This document shows, in pieces, positions 54,614 through 63,350 of a stretch of DNA of 64,000 nt. A program made the translations under genes and the position numbers. This DNA comes from Erwinia sp. 198 (GTDB lineage: Bacteria > Pseudomonadota > Gammaproteobacteria > Enterobacterales > Enterobacteriaceae): contig NZ_RHUM01000013.1 in the NCBI RefSeq assembly GCF_003937915.1, positions 1 to 64,000 of the forward strand, read 5' to 3'. The notes below the pieces were generated by a model. That model saw only the letters and a list, made by a program, of their open reading frames with translations. It ran no database searches and was not told where the DNA came from. Positions within the stretch are counted from its first letter, which is position 1; every line of letters begins with the position of its first letter.

Positions 54614-55954
54614 ATGAAATTACTCTCCCAAGTTGCAGAACAGCGTAAAACCCTCGAAGAGGCGGTCGCAACAGCACTCGAGCTGGCCAAAGCCAGCACC
54701 GATGGGGCGGAAGTCGCCGTCACCAGAACCACGGGGATCGGCGTCAGCACCCGCTACGGCGAAGTAGAAAACGTTGAATTTAACAGCGACGGCGCTTTAG
54801 GCATTACCGTTTATCATCAGAATCGCAAAGGCAGCGCGTCTTCGACCGATCTCAGCCCGGACGCGATCGCGCGTACCGTGCAGGCGGCTGTTGATATCGC
54901 CCGCTATACCTCCGCCGATCCTTATGCGGGCGTGGCGGATCGCGATCTGCTGGCTTTTGATGCGCCGGATCTGGATCTTTTCCATCCCACCGATCTTGAT
55001 CCTGACAGAGCGATCGAGATGGCGGCGCGGGCCGAGCAGGCTGCGCTCAAAGCCGACAAGCGTATTACCAATACCGAAGGCGGCAGCTTCAACAGCCATA
55101 TCGGCATGAAGGTCTTCGGCAACAGCCACGGCATGATCCAGGGCTACTCTTCCAGCCGCCATTCGATTTCAGCCAGCGTTATTGCCGAAGCTAACGGCGA
55201 TATGGAGCGCGATTACGCCTACACCATCGGCCGCGCTATCGAAGACCTGAAGTCGCCGGAGTGGGTCGGCGAAGAGTGCGCCCGCCGCACGCTGTCGCGC
55301 CTCTCGCCGCGCAAGCTCGCCACCATGAAAGCGCCGGTTATTTTTGCGGCGGAAGTGGCGACCGGCCTGTTTGGCCATCTGGTCGGCGCGATCAGCGGCG
55401 GCAGCGTCTACCGCAAATCCACTTTCCTGCTGGATGCGATGGGCAAACAGATCCTGCCGGAATGGCTGACCATCCAGGAGCAGCCACACCTGCGTAAAGG
55501 CCTGGCCTCTACGCCGTTCGACAGCGAAGGCGTGCGTACCGAACAGCGCGACATCATCAAAGACGGCGTGCTGCAAACCTGGCTGCTGACCAGCTACTCG
55601 GCGCGCAAGCTGGGCCTGAAAAGCACCGGCCATGCGGGCGGCATCCATAACTGGCGCATCAACGGTCAGGGCGACAGCTTCGACCAGCTGCTGAAAAAAA
55701 TGGGCACCGGTCTGGTAGTAACGGAACTGATGGGCCAGGGCGTTAGCGGCATCACCGGCGACTACTCGCGCGGCGCGGCCGGTTTCTGGGTCGAAAACGG
55801 CGAAATTCAGTATCCGGTAAGCGAAATCACTATCGCAGGCAACCTGAAGGACATGTGGCGCAATATGGTCACGGTGGGCAGCGATATCGAAACCCGCAGC
55901 AATATTCAGTGCGGCTCCGTGCTGATCCCGGAAATGAAAATCGCCGGACAATAA
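54614..55954 (+). CDS. tldE: Metalloprotease subunit TldE (PmbA)
   Basis: 446 residues. TldE pairs with TldD in a zinc protease that matures microcin B17 and degrades CcdA in E. coli; TldE itself lacks the zinc site. Segments [38 protein letters not shown] and [23 protein letters not shown] are typical. GGTAGG precedes the ATG. A strong terminator follows, marking the end of conserved synteny. Confidence 0.97.
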   Translation: MKLLSQVAEQRKTLEEAVATALELAKASTDGAEVAVTRTTGIGVSTRYGEVENVEFNSDGALGITVYHQNRKGSASSTDLSPDAIARTVQAAVDIARYTSADPYAGVADRDLLAFDAPDLDLFHPTDLDPDRAIEMAARAEQAALKADKRITNTEGGSFNSHIGMKVFGNSHGMIQGYSSSRHSISASVIAEANGDMERDYAYTIGRAIEDLKSPEWVGEECARRTLSRLSPRKLATMKAPVIFAAEVATGLFGHLVGAISGGSVYRKSTFLLDAMGKQILPEWLTIQEQPHLRKGLASTPFDSEGVRTEQRDIIKDGVLQTWLLTSYSARKLGLKSTGHAGGIHNWRINGQGDSFDQLLKKMGTGLVVTELMGQGVSGITGDYSRGAAGFWVENGEIQYPVSEITIAGNLKDMWRNMVTVGSDIETRSNIQCGSVLIPEMKIAGQ

Positions 55955-55970
55955 TTCTGGTGGCTTATGT

Positions 55971-55998
55971 AAGGGAGGCGCAGACTGCGCCTCCCTTT
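55971..55998 (+). terminator. Terminator after tldE
   Basis: Stem AAGGGAGGCGC (55971-55981) / GCGCCTCCCTT (55987-55997), loop AGACT, short T-run. Very stable hairpin 17 bases past the stop. Confidence 0.85.
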
Positions 55999-56527
55999 AC
56001 TTCCCAGCCTGCTACTGATGGTGATGAGTTCTGCCCTGTAAAACCTTAAAATGAAAAGATCTCCGCCACAGTGAGATTTCTGCATGGATTAATATTTGCT
56101 TTGGAGGGCTTTAATGAATTTTGATGCTGAAACCGTAAATAAATGCACAAAAAGTGATAGCTATCGTAACTATCAATTTAGAAATCCCGCCAGGCAAAGA
56201 ATACCAACCATAAAAACCTACACTAGCGCCGCTATATAAATATAGAGGCGATGAAATCGCCGGTAAAATAGAAAAAATTAGATAACCTTCCTCATATAGA
56301 CTTCACAACCCCGTCGGTTGCCAGGGTTCATGATGCGTAAGTGACATGCGTAGAAATCCCACCTTGAATCGATAATACGCCAGGTTTATGCAAAATCAAT
56401 TCTTTTTTGATTGAGGTTATAAGAGGCCTAAATTTTTTGCTGCCCCTATAGAAACGCTTAAGCGATATCTGTTAAGTAATCTTGCTAAGAGGCTTTATAA
56501 CATGTGAGGTAAACAAGGAGAGTAGCA
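55999..56527. other. AT-rich accessory spacer before the effector gene
   Basis: About 530 bp of AT-rich DNA unlike the flanking GC-rich backbone, pointing to acquired sequence. It contains one short frame with a ribosome site (56114-56239) and an inverted repeat AATCAA...TTGATT near 56394-56413. No intact longer gene, transposase or attachment-site repeat was seen. Probably holds remnants of earlier cargo and the effector promoter. Confidence 0.5.
56114..56239 (+). CDS. Short ORF of 41 residues, possible remnant
   Basis: ATG at 56114 preceded by GGAGGG, reading MNFDAETVNKCTKSDSYRNY and then a basic stretch to a TAA at 56237-56239. No known family. It may be a real peptide or the start of a decayed gene of the effector locus, since a coding-like stretch resumes in another frame just after (YRGDEIAGKIEK). 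Confidence 0.3.
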   Translation: MNFDAETVNKCTKSDSYRNYQFRNPARQRIPTIKTYTSAAI

Positions 56528-56896
56528 ATGGCATGGACGTATAATGTAATGATGAAGACCTTTAAGCGTAACGGGGAATACAAGTTCAGCGCGCTTTATG
56601 CTGGTGCTCCGGGCTATAAAGATAATCCTGAGTATGAATGTCTGCGCGATAGAGGCCCGTTGCCCAGAGGTAAATACCGGATCACAGGCGTTCCATTCAC
56701 ACATAAAAAAGCGGGTCGATTCACGCTTCGCCTTGAGCCAGATAAAGGCAACAATATGTGTAATCGGAGTGGTTTTCTAATTCATGGAGAAAGTCAAACG
56801 CATCCAGGCGAAGCCTCAAATGGCTGCATCATACTGGATCCAAGGTTCCGTAAAGCAATTTGGGATTCAAAGGATAAGGAGATTATTGTTGAATGA
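56528..56896 (+). CDS. Tlde1-like (DUF2778) L,D-transpeptidase toxin
   Basis: 122 residues. Conserved DUF2778/Tlde1 features are visible: MAWTYNVMMKTFKRNGEYKF start, RDRGPLPRGKYRI in the middle and IHGESQTHPGEASNGCI with catalytic H86 and C100. Salmonella Tlde1 is a type VI secretion effector that cuts or exchanges D-amino acids in peptidoglycan stems in the target periplasm. There is no signal peptide, as expected for an injected effector. AAGGAGA precedes the ATG. It overlaps by four bases a gene for an exported protein that fits its immunity partner. No T6SS structural gene or VgrG/PAAR is in the window, so it is an orphan cargo pair. Confidence 0.82.
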   Translation: MAWTYNVMMKTFKRNGEYKFSALYAGAPGYKDNPEYECLRDRGPLPRGKYRITGVPFTHKKAGRFTLRLEPDKGNNMCNRSGFLIHGESQTHPGEASNGCIILDPRFRKAIWDSKDKEIIVE

Positions 56897-57324
56897 GATA
56901 TTTTCTTCCCCCCTTAATTATTTGCAGCACCTGTACGCTTGCCGCGCCGGTGCTTGATAATAATTGTAAGTCGCCCATATCAGGTACTGCCATAAGAATG
57001 ATGGATAAAATGCATGAGGAAATGCATATTGACATTAAGAGCATACCACCCGATGGGGTAACCACGGAATTGCTATTCAACGAACCTGTCTCTGATTTGT
57101 TATCACAATACTATGCCGAAAAAACCTATAAAACCGATACCCTTTTATCGATAAGCGATAACAAAGAAATATATTCACAGGATAATCCTGTTAACCTCAT
57201 AATTAAGTTTACTGTTAAAGATAAGGAGGGAAAAGAGGATATTTTTCTTGCCTCTACCATTGCGAACGATTATGAGTGTAATATAGAATTTAACGGTTAT
57301 TTGATTGTCAAGCGTGAATTCTGA
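56893..57324 (+). CDS. Exported protein, probable immunity to the Tlde1-like toxin
   Basis: 143 residues. It starts in an ATGA overlap with the toxin gene, so the two are co-translated. A signal peptide covers about 1-17 (YFLPPLIICSTCTLA), giving a periplasmic mature protein with two Cys (NNC and YEC) that could form a disulfide. Periplasmic location and coupling are what is expected for immunity to a peptidoglycan-acting toxin. I recognise no family; the role is inferred from position. Confidence 0.65.
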   Translation: MRYFLPPLIICSTCTLAAPVLDNNCKSPISGTAIRMMDKMHEEMHIDIKSIPPDGVTTELLFNEPVSDLLSQYYAEKTYKTDTLLSISDNKEIYSQDNPVNLIIKFTVKDKEGKEDIFLASTIANDYECNIEFNGYLIVKREF

Positions 57325-57329
57325 TTTTT

Positions 57330-57353
57330 GCCCCTGTGTCAGCGCGCAGGGGC
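57330..57353 (+). terminator. Hairpin after the immunity gene
   Basis: GCCCCTG (57330-57336) pairs with CAGGGGC (57347-57353), six bases past the stop. No U-run follows, so termination may be partial. Confidence 0.4.
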
Positions 57354-57733
57354 CTCTCACTATCTGAAAATTTACTTTCTGTCTGTTTTATTTCTTAAAT
57401 AAAGCTAATCTTTCTTTTTTTTATTTAAATAATGATTTCGTTCTCCACTACCATAAGCAATTCCTATGGTTTCCATCAGGATAGCCGCTGCGATCGCCGT
57501 TATCGGCCGATCAGGCAGGCATTTTTTCTGTCGTACTGTGATTTACCTTCCACTTTTGCTCTTCTGTTAAGTGAAATAACCATTTTGTGAAGGATTTCCC
57601 TGGCTTCGCGCTTATTTCCACTTTGAAACGGAAAAATGCGGTCTACAAAATCGCTACCTCCGGCGCTACTTTATTTCTCTCGCGAATAAATTCGGTTTAC
57701 AGCCGAACCAAACCGGAAAATAAGGGGCGTTGC
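57354..57733. promoter_or_regulatory. AT-rich upstream region of the DUF4310-4312 catabolic cluster
   Basis: 380 bp without a convincing gene; T-rich tracts at 57400-57430. It must hold the cluster promoter and any target of the BglG-type regulator encoded at the far end. I looked for a sigma54 promoter (GG-N10-GC with context) and found none that fits. A GTG-started extension of the next gene from 57587 is open but has no ribosome site. Confidence 0.4.
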
Positions 57734-58075
57734 GTGAAAGACGGAGCAGTGGCGGTAAAAGAAGCCGACGAGCAACAGGCGGTTCAGGCGCTTGCCGACA
57801 AAGTGATGATGCAAATCAGCGAGCTGTTTGCTGCCAAAAATATTTATCCTGATGCCGTTCAGCAAAAAATGCTGGCTTCGCACGTGCGGGCAATGGCTTC
57901 GCGCTCGCTAACGGGCGAACCGCTGCCGGAAGTCGAGGCTGAACTGTTTGACGAGATCTCGCCGGGATCCATGTTGCTGGCCCAGCAGGTGGTGGATCTC
58001 TTTGGCAACTTGCCCCAGGAAGAAGCCTGGCTGCTTTCCGTTCACGTTGAAGTCGCAAAAGAAAACCAACCGTAA
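57734..58075 (+). CDS. Stand-alone PRD-domain protein (EF_0829/AHA_3910 type)
   Basis: 113 residues from GTG at 57734, chosen because AAGGGG lies eight bases upstream; a longer frame from 57587 lacks this. The body (QQKMLASHVRAMASRSLTGEPLPEVEAELFDEISPGSML and LSVHVEVA) fits a single PTS-regulation domain, with His at the HVRAM and SVHVEVA positions where PRDs are phosphorylated. Such free PRDs head the conserved EF_0829-EF_0839 clusters of Enterococcus and Aeromonas. It may receive phosphate from PTS proteins and influence the BglG-type regulator at the other end (inference). Confidence 0.78.
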   Translation: MKDGAVAVKEADEQQAVQALADKVMMQISELFAAKNIYPDAVQQKMLASHVRAMASRSLTGEPLPEVEAELFDEISPGSMLLAQQVVDLFGNLPQEEAWLLSVHVEVAKENQP

Positions 58076-58099
58076 ATTTACCAGCCGGAGAAAATGCTT

Positions 58100-58462
58100 A
58101 TGTCACAAGTCATTGTTGTTATTGGCGATCGTTTAGGGAAAGGCCAGAAAGTCGCGGCAGGCGTCGAGAAAGCGGGCGGGAAGGCCGTGGTGGTGCCGGG
58201 CGTGGCGGCGGACATGAGGCTGGGCGACGTCATGAAAGCGGAAAATGCCACTTTCGGTATCTCTTTTTGCGGCAGCGGCGGCGCAGGCGCTATTACCGCG
58301 CAAACCAAACACGGCTACAAAGCGAAATATGGCATGCGCTCTGTAGAAGAGGGCGTAACCGCCATCAATGAGGGCGCGAACGTGCTCGGCTTTGGCTTTA
58401 TGGACAAAGAAGAGCTGGGCGAACGCCTGGTGCAGGCCTGGAACAAGAAGCACGGTGCCTGA
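58100..58462 (+). CDS. Glycine-rich SFP-family protein (EF_0830/AHA_3911 type)
   Basis: 120 residues. Start at 58100 is favoured (GGAG nine bases before); ATG at 58094 is only three bases from it. Glycine-rich core GISFCGSGGAGAITAQTKHG with one Cys, then GYKAKYGMRSVEEGV. Annotated in databases as a glycine-rich SFP family of unknown function found only with the DUF4310-4312 cluster. The single conserved Cys in a loop resembles the arrangement of PTS EIIB proteins, but homology is not shown. Confidence 0.8.
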   Translation: MSQVIVVIGDRLGKGQKVAAGVEKAGGKAVVVPGVAADMRLGDVMKAENATFGISFCGSGGAGAITAQTKHGYKAKYGMRSVEEGVTAINEGANVLGFGFMDKEELGERLVQAWNKKHGA

Positions 58463-58465
58463 CCG

Positions 58466-58762
58466 ATGAAGGAGCAATTTACCACAGCGGTAAAGGTCAG
58501 CGGCAAAGGCAACAGCAAAGAGAAAGCGTTCGCCGATGCGCTGAGCCGTGTGCAGAGCACGCTGCTAAAGACGACCGGTAAGGTGCTGCTGCGCATTGAG
58601 CCGCAGGAGGTCAGGGTGGTGCTGGCGCGGGAAAGCGTCAGGAAAGAACGCTTTTTGTTTTTCTTTCTGGCGAGGGAGCGGCGGAGTTACAGCATCGAAC
58701 TGGAAATTACCGTCAGCGTAAACGCTATCGATGTCGACAAAATCGATTTCCTCACGCGCTAG
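58466..58762 (+). CDS. DUF4312 protein (EF_0831/AHA_3912 type)
   Basis: 98 residues, small mixed alpha/beta protein: KVSGKGNSKEKAFADALSRVQ, IEPQEVRVV and a basic-hydrophobic stretch ERFLFFFLARERRSY that may touch the membrane. It starts three bases after the preceding stop. Unknown function; co-occurs with DUF4310 and DUF4311. Confidence 0.8.
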   Translation: MKEQFTTAVKVSGKGNSKEKAFADALSRVQSTLLKTTGKVLLRIEPQEVRVVLARESVRKERFLFFFLARERRSYSIELEITVSVNAIDVDKIDFLTR

Positions 58763-58813
58763 CCGGGCAAACATAACTTAAAAACGTTGGCGCAAGCCTG
58801 CAAGGAAAGTGTG

Positions 58814-59590
58814 ATGTTTTTAATTATCCTTTTTAAATCTCTTATTATCGGCGGCCTGGTCGGAACAGGCGTTGGCGCTGGCGCCGCGCGTATGTTTCAT
58901 GCGCCGGCGACTCAGGGCATGGGCGCCTTTCGCACGCTGGGTGAACTCAACTCCTGTGAAGGCGATCCCGCCTCTCACTTCTCGTTTGGTCTGGGCTTCT
59001 TCTTTAACGCCTGGGCTTCTTCCGTTGCCGCAGGCTCGTTTACCCAGGACGTCGACCACCGCATTATCCCGAACTGGGGCGCGGCGGCGCTGATGATCCG
59101 AAACCGCAACCTGGCAGAAACGCTGCACGATCCGAAAAAAATGGCCATCGCCTGCGGCCTGATCGGCATGGTGGTGGTCGCCTTTCTGAATTCTACCGCT
59201 TCGGCCGTGCCGGCGGCGCTCCAGATCACCGCCGTTAAGGTGCTGGTGCCTGCGGCTAACCTGCTGGTCAATACCGTGATGCCAGTGATCTTCTGGCTGG
59301 CGGCAATCGATGCCGGTAAAAAATCGGGTTTCTGGGCCACCATCTTCGGCGGCCTGGCGCAGCTGATTATGGGCAATGCGGTGCCGGGACTGGTGCTGGG
59401 CATTTTGATCGGCAAGGGCGTTGAGGAGAGCGGCTGGCATCGCGTCACCAAGGTGATGATGTTCGCCATCGTGCTGCTGTTTGTCCTGAGCGGCTTCTTC
59501 CGCGGCTTCGATATGAAAATGCTGGAATCTTTCCGGCTGGGCGTGCCGGACTGGCTGTCGATGTTCCATAACGCGCTGAGCGGAAAATAA
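58814..59590 (+). CDS. DUF4311 integral membrane protein (EF_0832/AHA_3913 type)
   Basis: 258 residues. The ATG at 58814 follows AAGGAAAG. About six hydrophobic segments, including FLIILFKSLIIGGLVGTGVGAG, MAIACGLIGMVVVAFLNS, LLVNTVMPVIFWLAAID, LAQLIMGNAVPGLVLGILIG and VMMFAIVLLFVLSGFF. With DUF4310 it probably forms the permease of the cluster; no ATPase is present. Fold resemblance to PTS EIIC or other carriers cannot be judged by eye. Confidence 0.85.
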   Translation: MFLIILFKSLIIGGLVGTGVGAGAARMFHAPATQGMGAFRTLGELNSCEGDPASHFSFGLGFFFNAWASSVAAGSFTQDVDHRIIPNWGAAALMIRNRNLAETLHDPKKMAIACGLIGMVVVAFLNSTASAVPAALQITAVKVLVPAANLLVNTVMPVIFWLAAIDAGKKSGFWATIFGGLAQLIMGNAVPGLVLGILIGKGVEESGWHRVTKVMMFAIVLLFVLSGFFRGFDMKMLESFRLGVPDWLSMFHNALSGK

Positions 59591-59600
59591 GGAGAGGAAA

Positions 59601-60242
59601 ATGGAAGCAAAAAGCGGTTTCTGGTATGCCGACTGGTCTTTCCCGATCTTTGTCGGGCTGCTTTCCGCCGGCGTGTTCGCCGGAACGCATATGTATTACG
59701 TCTATGGGCTGGGCGCGTTTAACGAGGTCGCCTTTGTCTCTATGCTGCGCGCGGGTATGGAAACCGGCGTCTATGGCGCGGTGGCGGCCTTTGGCGCGAG
59801 CTTTCTGTTCGCCCGTATTATCGAAGGGTCGCTGGTGGGCATTCTGGATATCGGCGGCGCCATCCAGACGGGCGTCGGCCTTGGCGTGCCGGCGCTGCTG
59901 TTGGGCGCCGGATTTATCTTCCCCGTGGCCAACTTTGCCGCCTCGCTGCTGACCGGCCTGATCCTGGGCCTGGCGATCGGCTACCTCATTATTCTGGCGC
60001 GCAGGTTCACCATCAATAACAGCGATTCAACCTATGGCGCCGACGTCATGATGGGCGCGGGCAACGCGTCCGGGCGTTTCCTCGGGCCGCTAATTATTCT
60101 CTCGGCTATGGCCGCCTCCATTCCCATCGGCCTGGGTTCGCTCATCGGCGCGCTGCTGTTTTATCTCTGGAACAAGCCTATTACCGGCGGCGCCATTCTG
60201 GGCGCAATGCTGCTGGGCGCATTTTTCCCGGTGGCGCTCTAG
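59601..60242 (+). CDS. DUF4310 integral membrane protein (EF_0833/AHA_3914 type)
   Basis: 213 residues with about six membrane segments and many glycines (WSFPIFVGLLSAGVFAGTHMYYV, VGLGVPALLLGAGFIFPVA, LLTGLILGLAIGYLIILAR, PLIILSAMAASIPIGLGSLIGALLFYL). Ten bases after DUF4311 with GGAGAGG upstream. Likely second half of the permease (inference). Confidence 0.85.
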   Translation: MEAKSGFWYADWSFPIFVGLLSAGVFAGTHMYYVYGLGAFNEVAFVSMLRAGMETGVYGAVAAFGASFLFARIIEGSLVGILDIGGAIQTGVGLGVPALLLGAGFIFPVANFAASLLTGLILGLAIGYLIILARRFTINNSDSTYGADVMMGAGNASGRFLGPLIILSAMAASIPIGLGSLIGALLFYLWNKPITGGAILGAMLLGAFFPVAL

Positions 60243-60300
60243 CCCGATCGCCAGGGCTCAGCGGCACTGGCGACCGCTTTTGCAGACGGAGGAGTTTGCC

Positions 60301-61434
60301 ATGTTTGATTTTATTGTGCGCCGGGCGCGCCTGGCGAACGGCGGGCTGACGGATATCGCCGTACACAACGGAAAAATTGCCGCGCTGGGCGAGATCAGCG
60401 GCCAGGCCACGCGCGAGTATGATTTGGCCGGGCGTTTTTACCTGAGCGCCGGATGGATCGATTCGCACGTGCACTGCTATCCCAATTCGCCGATTTATCA
60501 CGACGAAGCGGACTGCATCGGCGTTGCTACCGGCGTGACGACCGTCGTGGATGCGGGCAGCACCGGCGCGAACGATGTTGACGAGTTCTGTCGTTTAACC
60601 CGCAGCGCCCGCACGCAGGTTTACGCCTTGCTGAATATCGCGCGCACCGGCATCGTAACGCAAAACGAGCTGGCGGATATGACGCAAATCGACCGCGATG
60701 GCGTGCGTGAAGCGGTACAGCGTTTGCCGGGGTTTATTCTTGGCATCAAGGCGCGCATCAGCAGCAGCGTGGTAGGTAAAAACGGTGTGCAGCCGCTGAT
60801 CCGAGCCAAAGCGATCCAGCAGGAAAACGGCGGGCTGCCGCTGATGGTGCATATTGGCAATAATCCGCCCGATCTGGATGAAATAGCCGATCTGTTGGAA
60901 AGCGGCGATATCATTACCCACTGCTATAACGGCAAGCCCAACCGCATCCTGACACCAGCCGGTCAGCTGCGCGCCTCCATTCATCGTGCCCTGGAACGCG
61001 GCGTGCGGCTGGATGTGGGGCACGGCACGGCCAGTTTCAGCTTTGACGTGGCGCGCGTGGCTATCGCGCAGGGCATTCTGCCGCACACCATCAGCTCGGA
61101 TATTTACTGTCGCAACCGCCTTAACGGGCCGGTGCACTCGCTGGCGCACGTCATGGCGAAGTTCTTCAGCGTAGGCATGACGCTACCGCAAATTATTACC
61201 TGTGTAACCGCTAACGCGGCTGACGGCCTGCGGCTACCGCAGAAGGGACGGCTGAGGATGGGCTATGACGCCGATCTGACTATTTTCGACGTGCAGGATT
61301 CGTCCTGTGTGTTTACCGATTCCGAAGGCCAGCCGGCTACGGGCGAAAAGCAGCTGGTGCCGCTGGCCGCCGTGGTGGCTGGCCGCTGGTTTGTTACCGA
61401 AGAAGGGAAAAAGCATCATGTCTTCGATTTATGA
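60301..61434 (+). CDS. Amidohydrolase/deacetylase-family metallohydrolase (EF_0837 type)
   Basis: 377 residues, dihydroorotase-like amidohydrolase fold. Metal-ligand motifs: DSHVHCYPN (HxH near 60-62), the Lys in LGIKARIS near 152 that may be carboxylated, His in MVHIGNN and ITHCYNGK, and the C-terminal VGHGTASFSFDV region. Acting before the ammonia lyase, it could remove an acyl group from nitrogen or open a lactam (inference). GGAGG precedes the ATG. The 3' end overlaps the next gene by 17 bases. Confidence 0.85.
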   Translation: MFDFIVRRARLANGGLTDIAVHNGKIAALGEISGQATREYDLAGRFYLSAGWIDSHVHCYPNSPIYHDEADCIGVATGVTTVVDAGSTGANDVDEFCRLTRSARTQVYALLNIARTGIVTQNELADMTQIDRDGVREAVQRLPGFILGIKARISSSVVGKNGVQPLIRAKAIQQENGGLPLMVHIGNNPPDLDEIADLLESGDIITHCYNGKPNRILTPAGQLRASIHRALERGVRLDVGHGTASFSFDVARVAIAQGILPHTISSDIYCRNRLNGPVHSLAHVMAKFFSVGMTLPQIITCVTANAADGLRLPQKGRLRMGYDADLTIFDVQDSSCVFTDSEGQPATGEKQLVPLAAVVAGRWFVTEEGKKHHVFDL

Positions 61435-62539
61435 GAAATATGGCTTAAAACAGGTAATTAACGCCTCGGGCCGCATGACCATTCTGGGCGTCTCTACACC
61501 TGCCGCCGATGTGGTGGACACGGTAAAGTACGGCCTTAACCACTATTTTGAAATGAAAGATCTGGTTGATAAAACCGGCGCTTATATCGCCAGCCTGCTC
61601 GGCTGCGAGGATGCGGCCGTGGTTTCCTGCGCGTCAGCGGGCATCGCGCAAGCCGTGGCGGCGGTCATCGTCAAAGATGACGACTGGCTGCTGGAAAACC
61701 TCCACGCCGCGCCGCCGATCGTTCCTCACGATATCGTGGTGCCGAAAGGCCATAACGTCAATTACGGCGCGCCCGTCGGCACTATGGTCACGCTGGGCGG
61801 TGGGCGGCTGGTAGAAGCAGGCTACGCCAATGAATGCTCCGCCGCGCAGCTTTCCGCCGCCGTAACGCCGCAAACGGCGGCCATTCTTTATATCAAATCG
61901 CATCACTGCGTACAGAAAAGCCACCTCAGCGTCGAACAGGCGGCCGCCGTTGCGCGCCAGCATAATCTGCCGCTGATTGTCGATGCGGCGGCGGAAGAAG
62001 ATCTACAGCGCTACTACCAGGACGGCGCGGATCTGGTGATCTACAGCGGCGCGAAGGCTATCGAAGGCCCTACGAGTGGCCTGGTGATGGGACGCAAAAA
62101 ATACGTTGAGTGGGTGAAGCGCCAGTCGCAGGGCATCGGCCGGGCGATGAAGGTCGGCAAGGAAGGCATCCTTGGCCTGACGCAGGCGATCGAAAACTAT
62201 CTGCAACAGCCGAAAATGACCGGTGCGCAGATGGTGGAGAAGATGACGCCGTTTATCGACAGCCTGAACGCACTGGACGGGATCAGCGCGCGCGTGGTTT
62301 GGGATGCCGCCGGACGAGATATTGCCAGGGCGGAAATCCATTTCGACCAGCTTAAGTCAGGTCTGACCGCGGGCGATGTCGTGCAAAGGTTAAAAACCGG
62401 CGAGGTGGCGATCTACTTCCGCGGCTATAAGGCCAATGAAGGCATTGTCGAGGTCGACGTGCGCAGCGTCTCGCCAGATCAGCTGCATACTATTTACGTT
62501 TCCGTCAGGGCATTATTATCAGGAGGGAAAACAGCATGA
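61418..62539 (+). CDS. DgaE-like PLP-dependent ammonia lyase
   Basis: 373 residues, SelA-related fold-type I PLP enzyme. Start at 61418 (MSSIYEKYGLKQVINASGRMT) after GAAGGGA. The PLP lysine is K213 in YSGAKAIEGPTSG; the Asp that holds the pyridine nitrogen is in IVDAAAEED. Salmonella DgaE converts D-glucosaminate 6-phosphate to KDGP and ammonia. Here the mannose-type PTS of the dga operon is missing, so the substrate may enter unphosphorylated or by the DUF4310/4311 system. The stop overlaps the aldolase start by four bases. Confidence 0.85.
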   Translation: MSSIYEKYGLKQVINASGRMTILGVSTPAADVVDTVKYGLNHYFEMKDLVDKTGAYIASLLGCEDAAVVSCASAGIAQAVAAVIVKDDDWLLENLHAAPPIVPHDIVVPKGHNVNYGAPVGTMVTLGGGRLVEAGYANECSAAQLSAAVTPQTAAILYIKSHHCVQKSHLSVEQAAAVARQHNLPLIVDAAAEEDLQRYYQDGADLVIYSGAKAIEGPTSGLVMGRKKYVEWVKRQSQGIGRAMKVGKEGILGLTQAIENYLQQPKMTGAQMVEKMTPFIDSLNALDGISARVVWDAAGRDIARAEIHFDQLKSGLTAGDVVQRLKTGEVAIYFRGYKANEGIVEVDVRSVSPDQLHTIYVSVRALLSGGKTA

Positions 62540-63276
62540 CGCTTATGCCAAATTTCTATCGCGATCGCGTTTGTCTGAACGTGCTGGCAGGATCCAAAGA
62601 GAACGCCCGCGAGATCTGGCAGGCGGCTGAAGGCCACGTGCTGGTTGGCGTGTTGTCGAAAAACTATGACAGCGTGGCAAGCGCGGTTGCCGATATGCGC
62701 GACTACGCGGCGCTGACAGACAACGCGCTCTCCGTTGGGCTGGGCGCGGGCGATCCGAATCAGTCGGCGATGGTCAGCGCCATTGCAGCCCGGCTGCAAC
62801 CGCAGCACGTAAACCAGGTGTTTACCGGCGTGGCGACCAGCCGCGCGCTGTTGGGCCAGCGCCAGACGGTGGTTAACGGCCTGATTTCGCCGACGGGCAG
62901 GCCAGGCATGGTCAAAATTTCCACAGGGCCGCTCAGCTCGCAGGCGCCAGAGGGTATCGTACCGATAGCGACCGCGATTGCGCTGCTGAAAGATATGGGC
63001 GGCAGCTCGGTTAAATATTTCCCGATGGGCGGGCTGAAAGCGATCGAAGAGTTTCGTACGGTGGCGAAAGCCTGCGCCGAACAGGATTTCTGGCTGGAGC
63101 CGACGGGCGGCATCGACCTGGATAACTATGCCGCCATTATGCAAATCGCGCTGGAGGCGGGCGTCAGCAAAATTATCCCGCACATTTACAGTTCGATTAT
63201 TGATAAGGCTTCCGGCAATACTCGTCCGGACGACGTCCGCGCGCTGCTGGCGATGACGAAAAAACTGGTGGGGTAA
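62536..63276 (+). CDS. DgaF-like KDGP aldolase (EF_0839 type)
   Basis: 246 residues. KDGP_aldolase family (DUF1341): FYRDRVCLNVLAGSKENARE, GLGAGDPNQSAMV, NQVFTGVATSRALLG, VKISTGPL, KYFPMGGLKAIEEF and WLEPTGGIDLDNY. Lys in FPMGGLK or VKISTGP would form the Schiff base, as in class I aldolases. It would split 2-keto-3-deoxy-6-phosphogluconate to pyruvate and glyceraldehyde 3-phosphate. Four-base overlap with the lyase gene; GGAGG upstream. Confidence 0.87.
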   Translation: MTLMPNFYRDRVCLNVLAGSKENAREIWQAAEGHVLVGVLSKNYDSVASAVADMRDYAALTDNALSVGLGAGDPNQSAMVSAIAARLQPQHVNQVFTGVATSRALLGQRQTVVNGLISPTGRPGMVKISTGPLSSQAPEGIVPIATAIALLKDMGGSSVKYFPMGGLKAIEEFRTVAKACAEQDFWLEPTGGIDLDNYAAIMQIALEAGVSKIIPHIYSSIIDKASGNTRPDDVRALLAMTKKLVG

Positions 63277-63350
63277 GCGCGTGATCGAGGCCGGGCGATC
63301 CCGGCCCGTTTCGTCAACGGAGAGCAACCAAGACAACCACAGGAAACCCG

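Noticed and set aside
38368-55954. Functional link between the microcin-like gene and tldE, since TldD/TldE mature microcin B17
   Set aside because: The leader type predicts a double-glycine peptidase exporter, not TldD/E; the genes are 16 kb apart and tldE is a conserved backbone gene.
57587-57733. Longer start (GTG at 57587) for the PRD-domain protein
   Set aside because: The extra 49 residues are basic and unlike PRD proteins, and AAGGGG fits the start at 57734.
57354-57733. Sigma54-type promoter before the catabolic cluster, as for some dga operons
   Set aside because: The nearest TGGC is not followed at the right distance by a TGC element.
58820-59569. 249-residue minus-strand frame opposite the DUF4311 gene
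   Set aside because: The plus-strand gene has a ribosome site, membrane helices and operon context; the antisense product is a charged, His-rich shadow.
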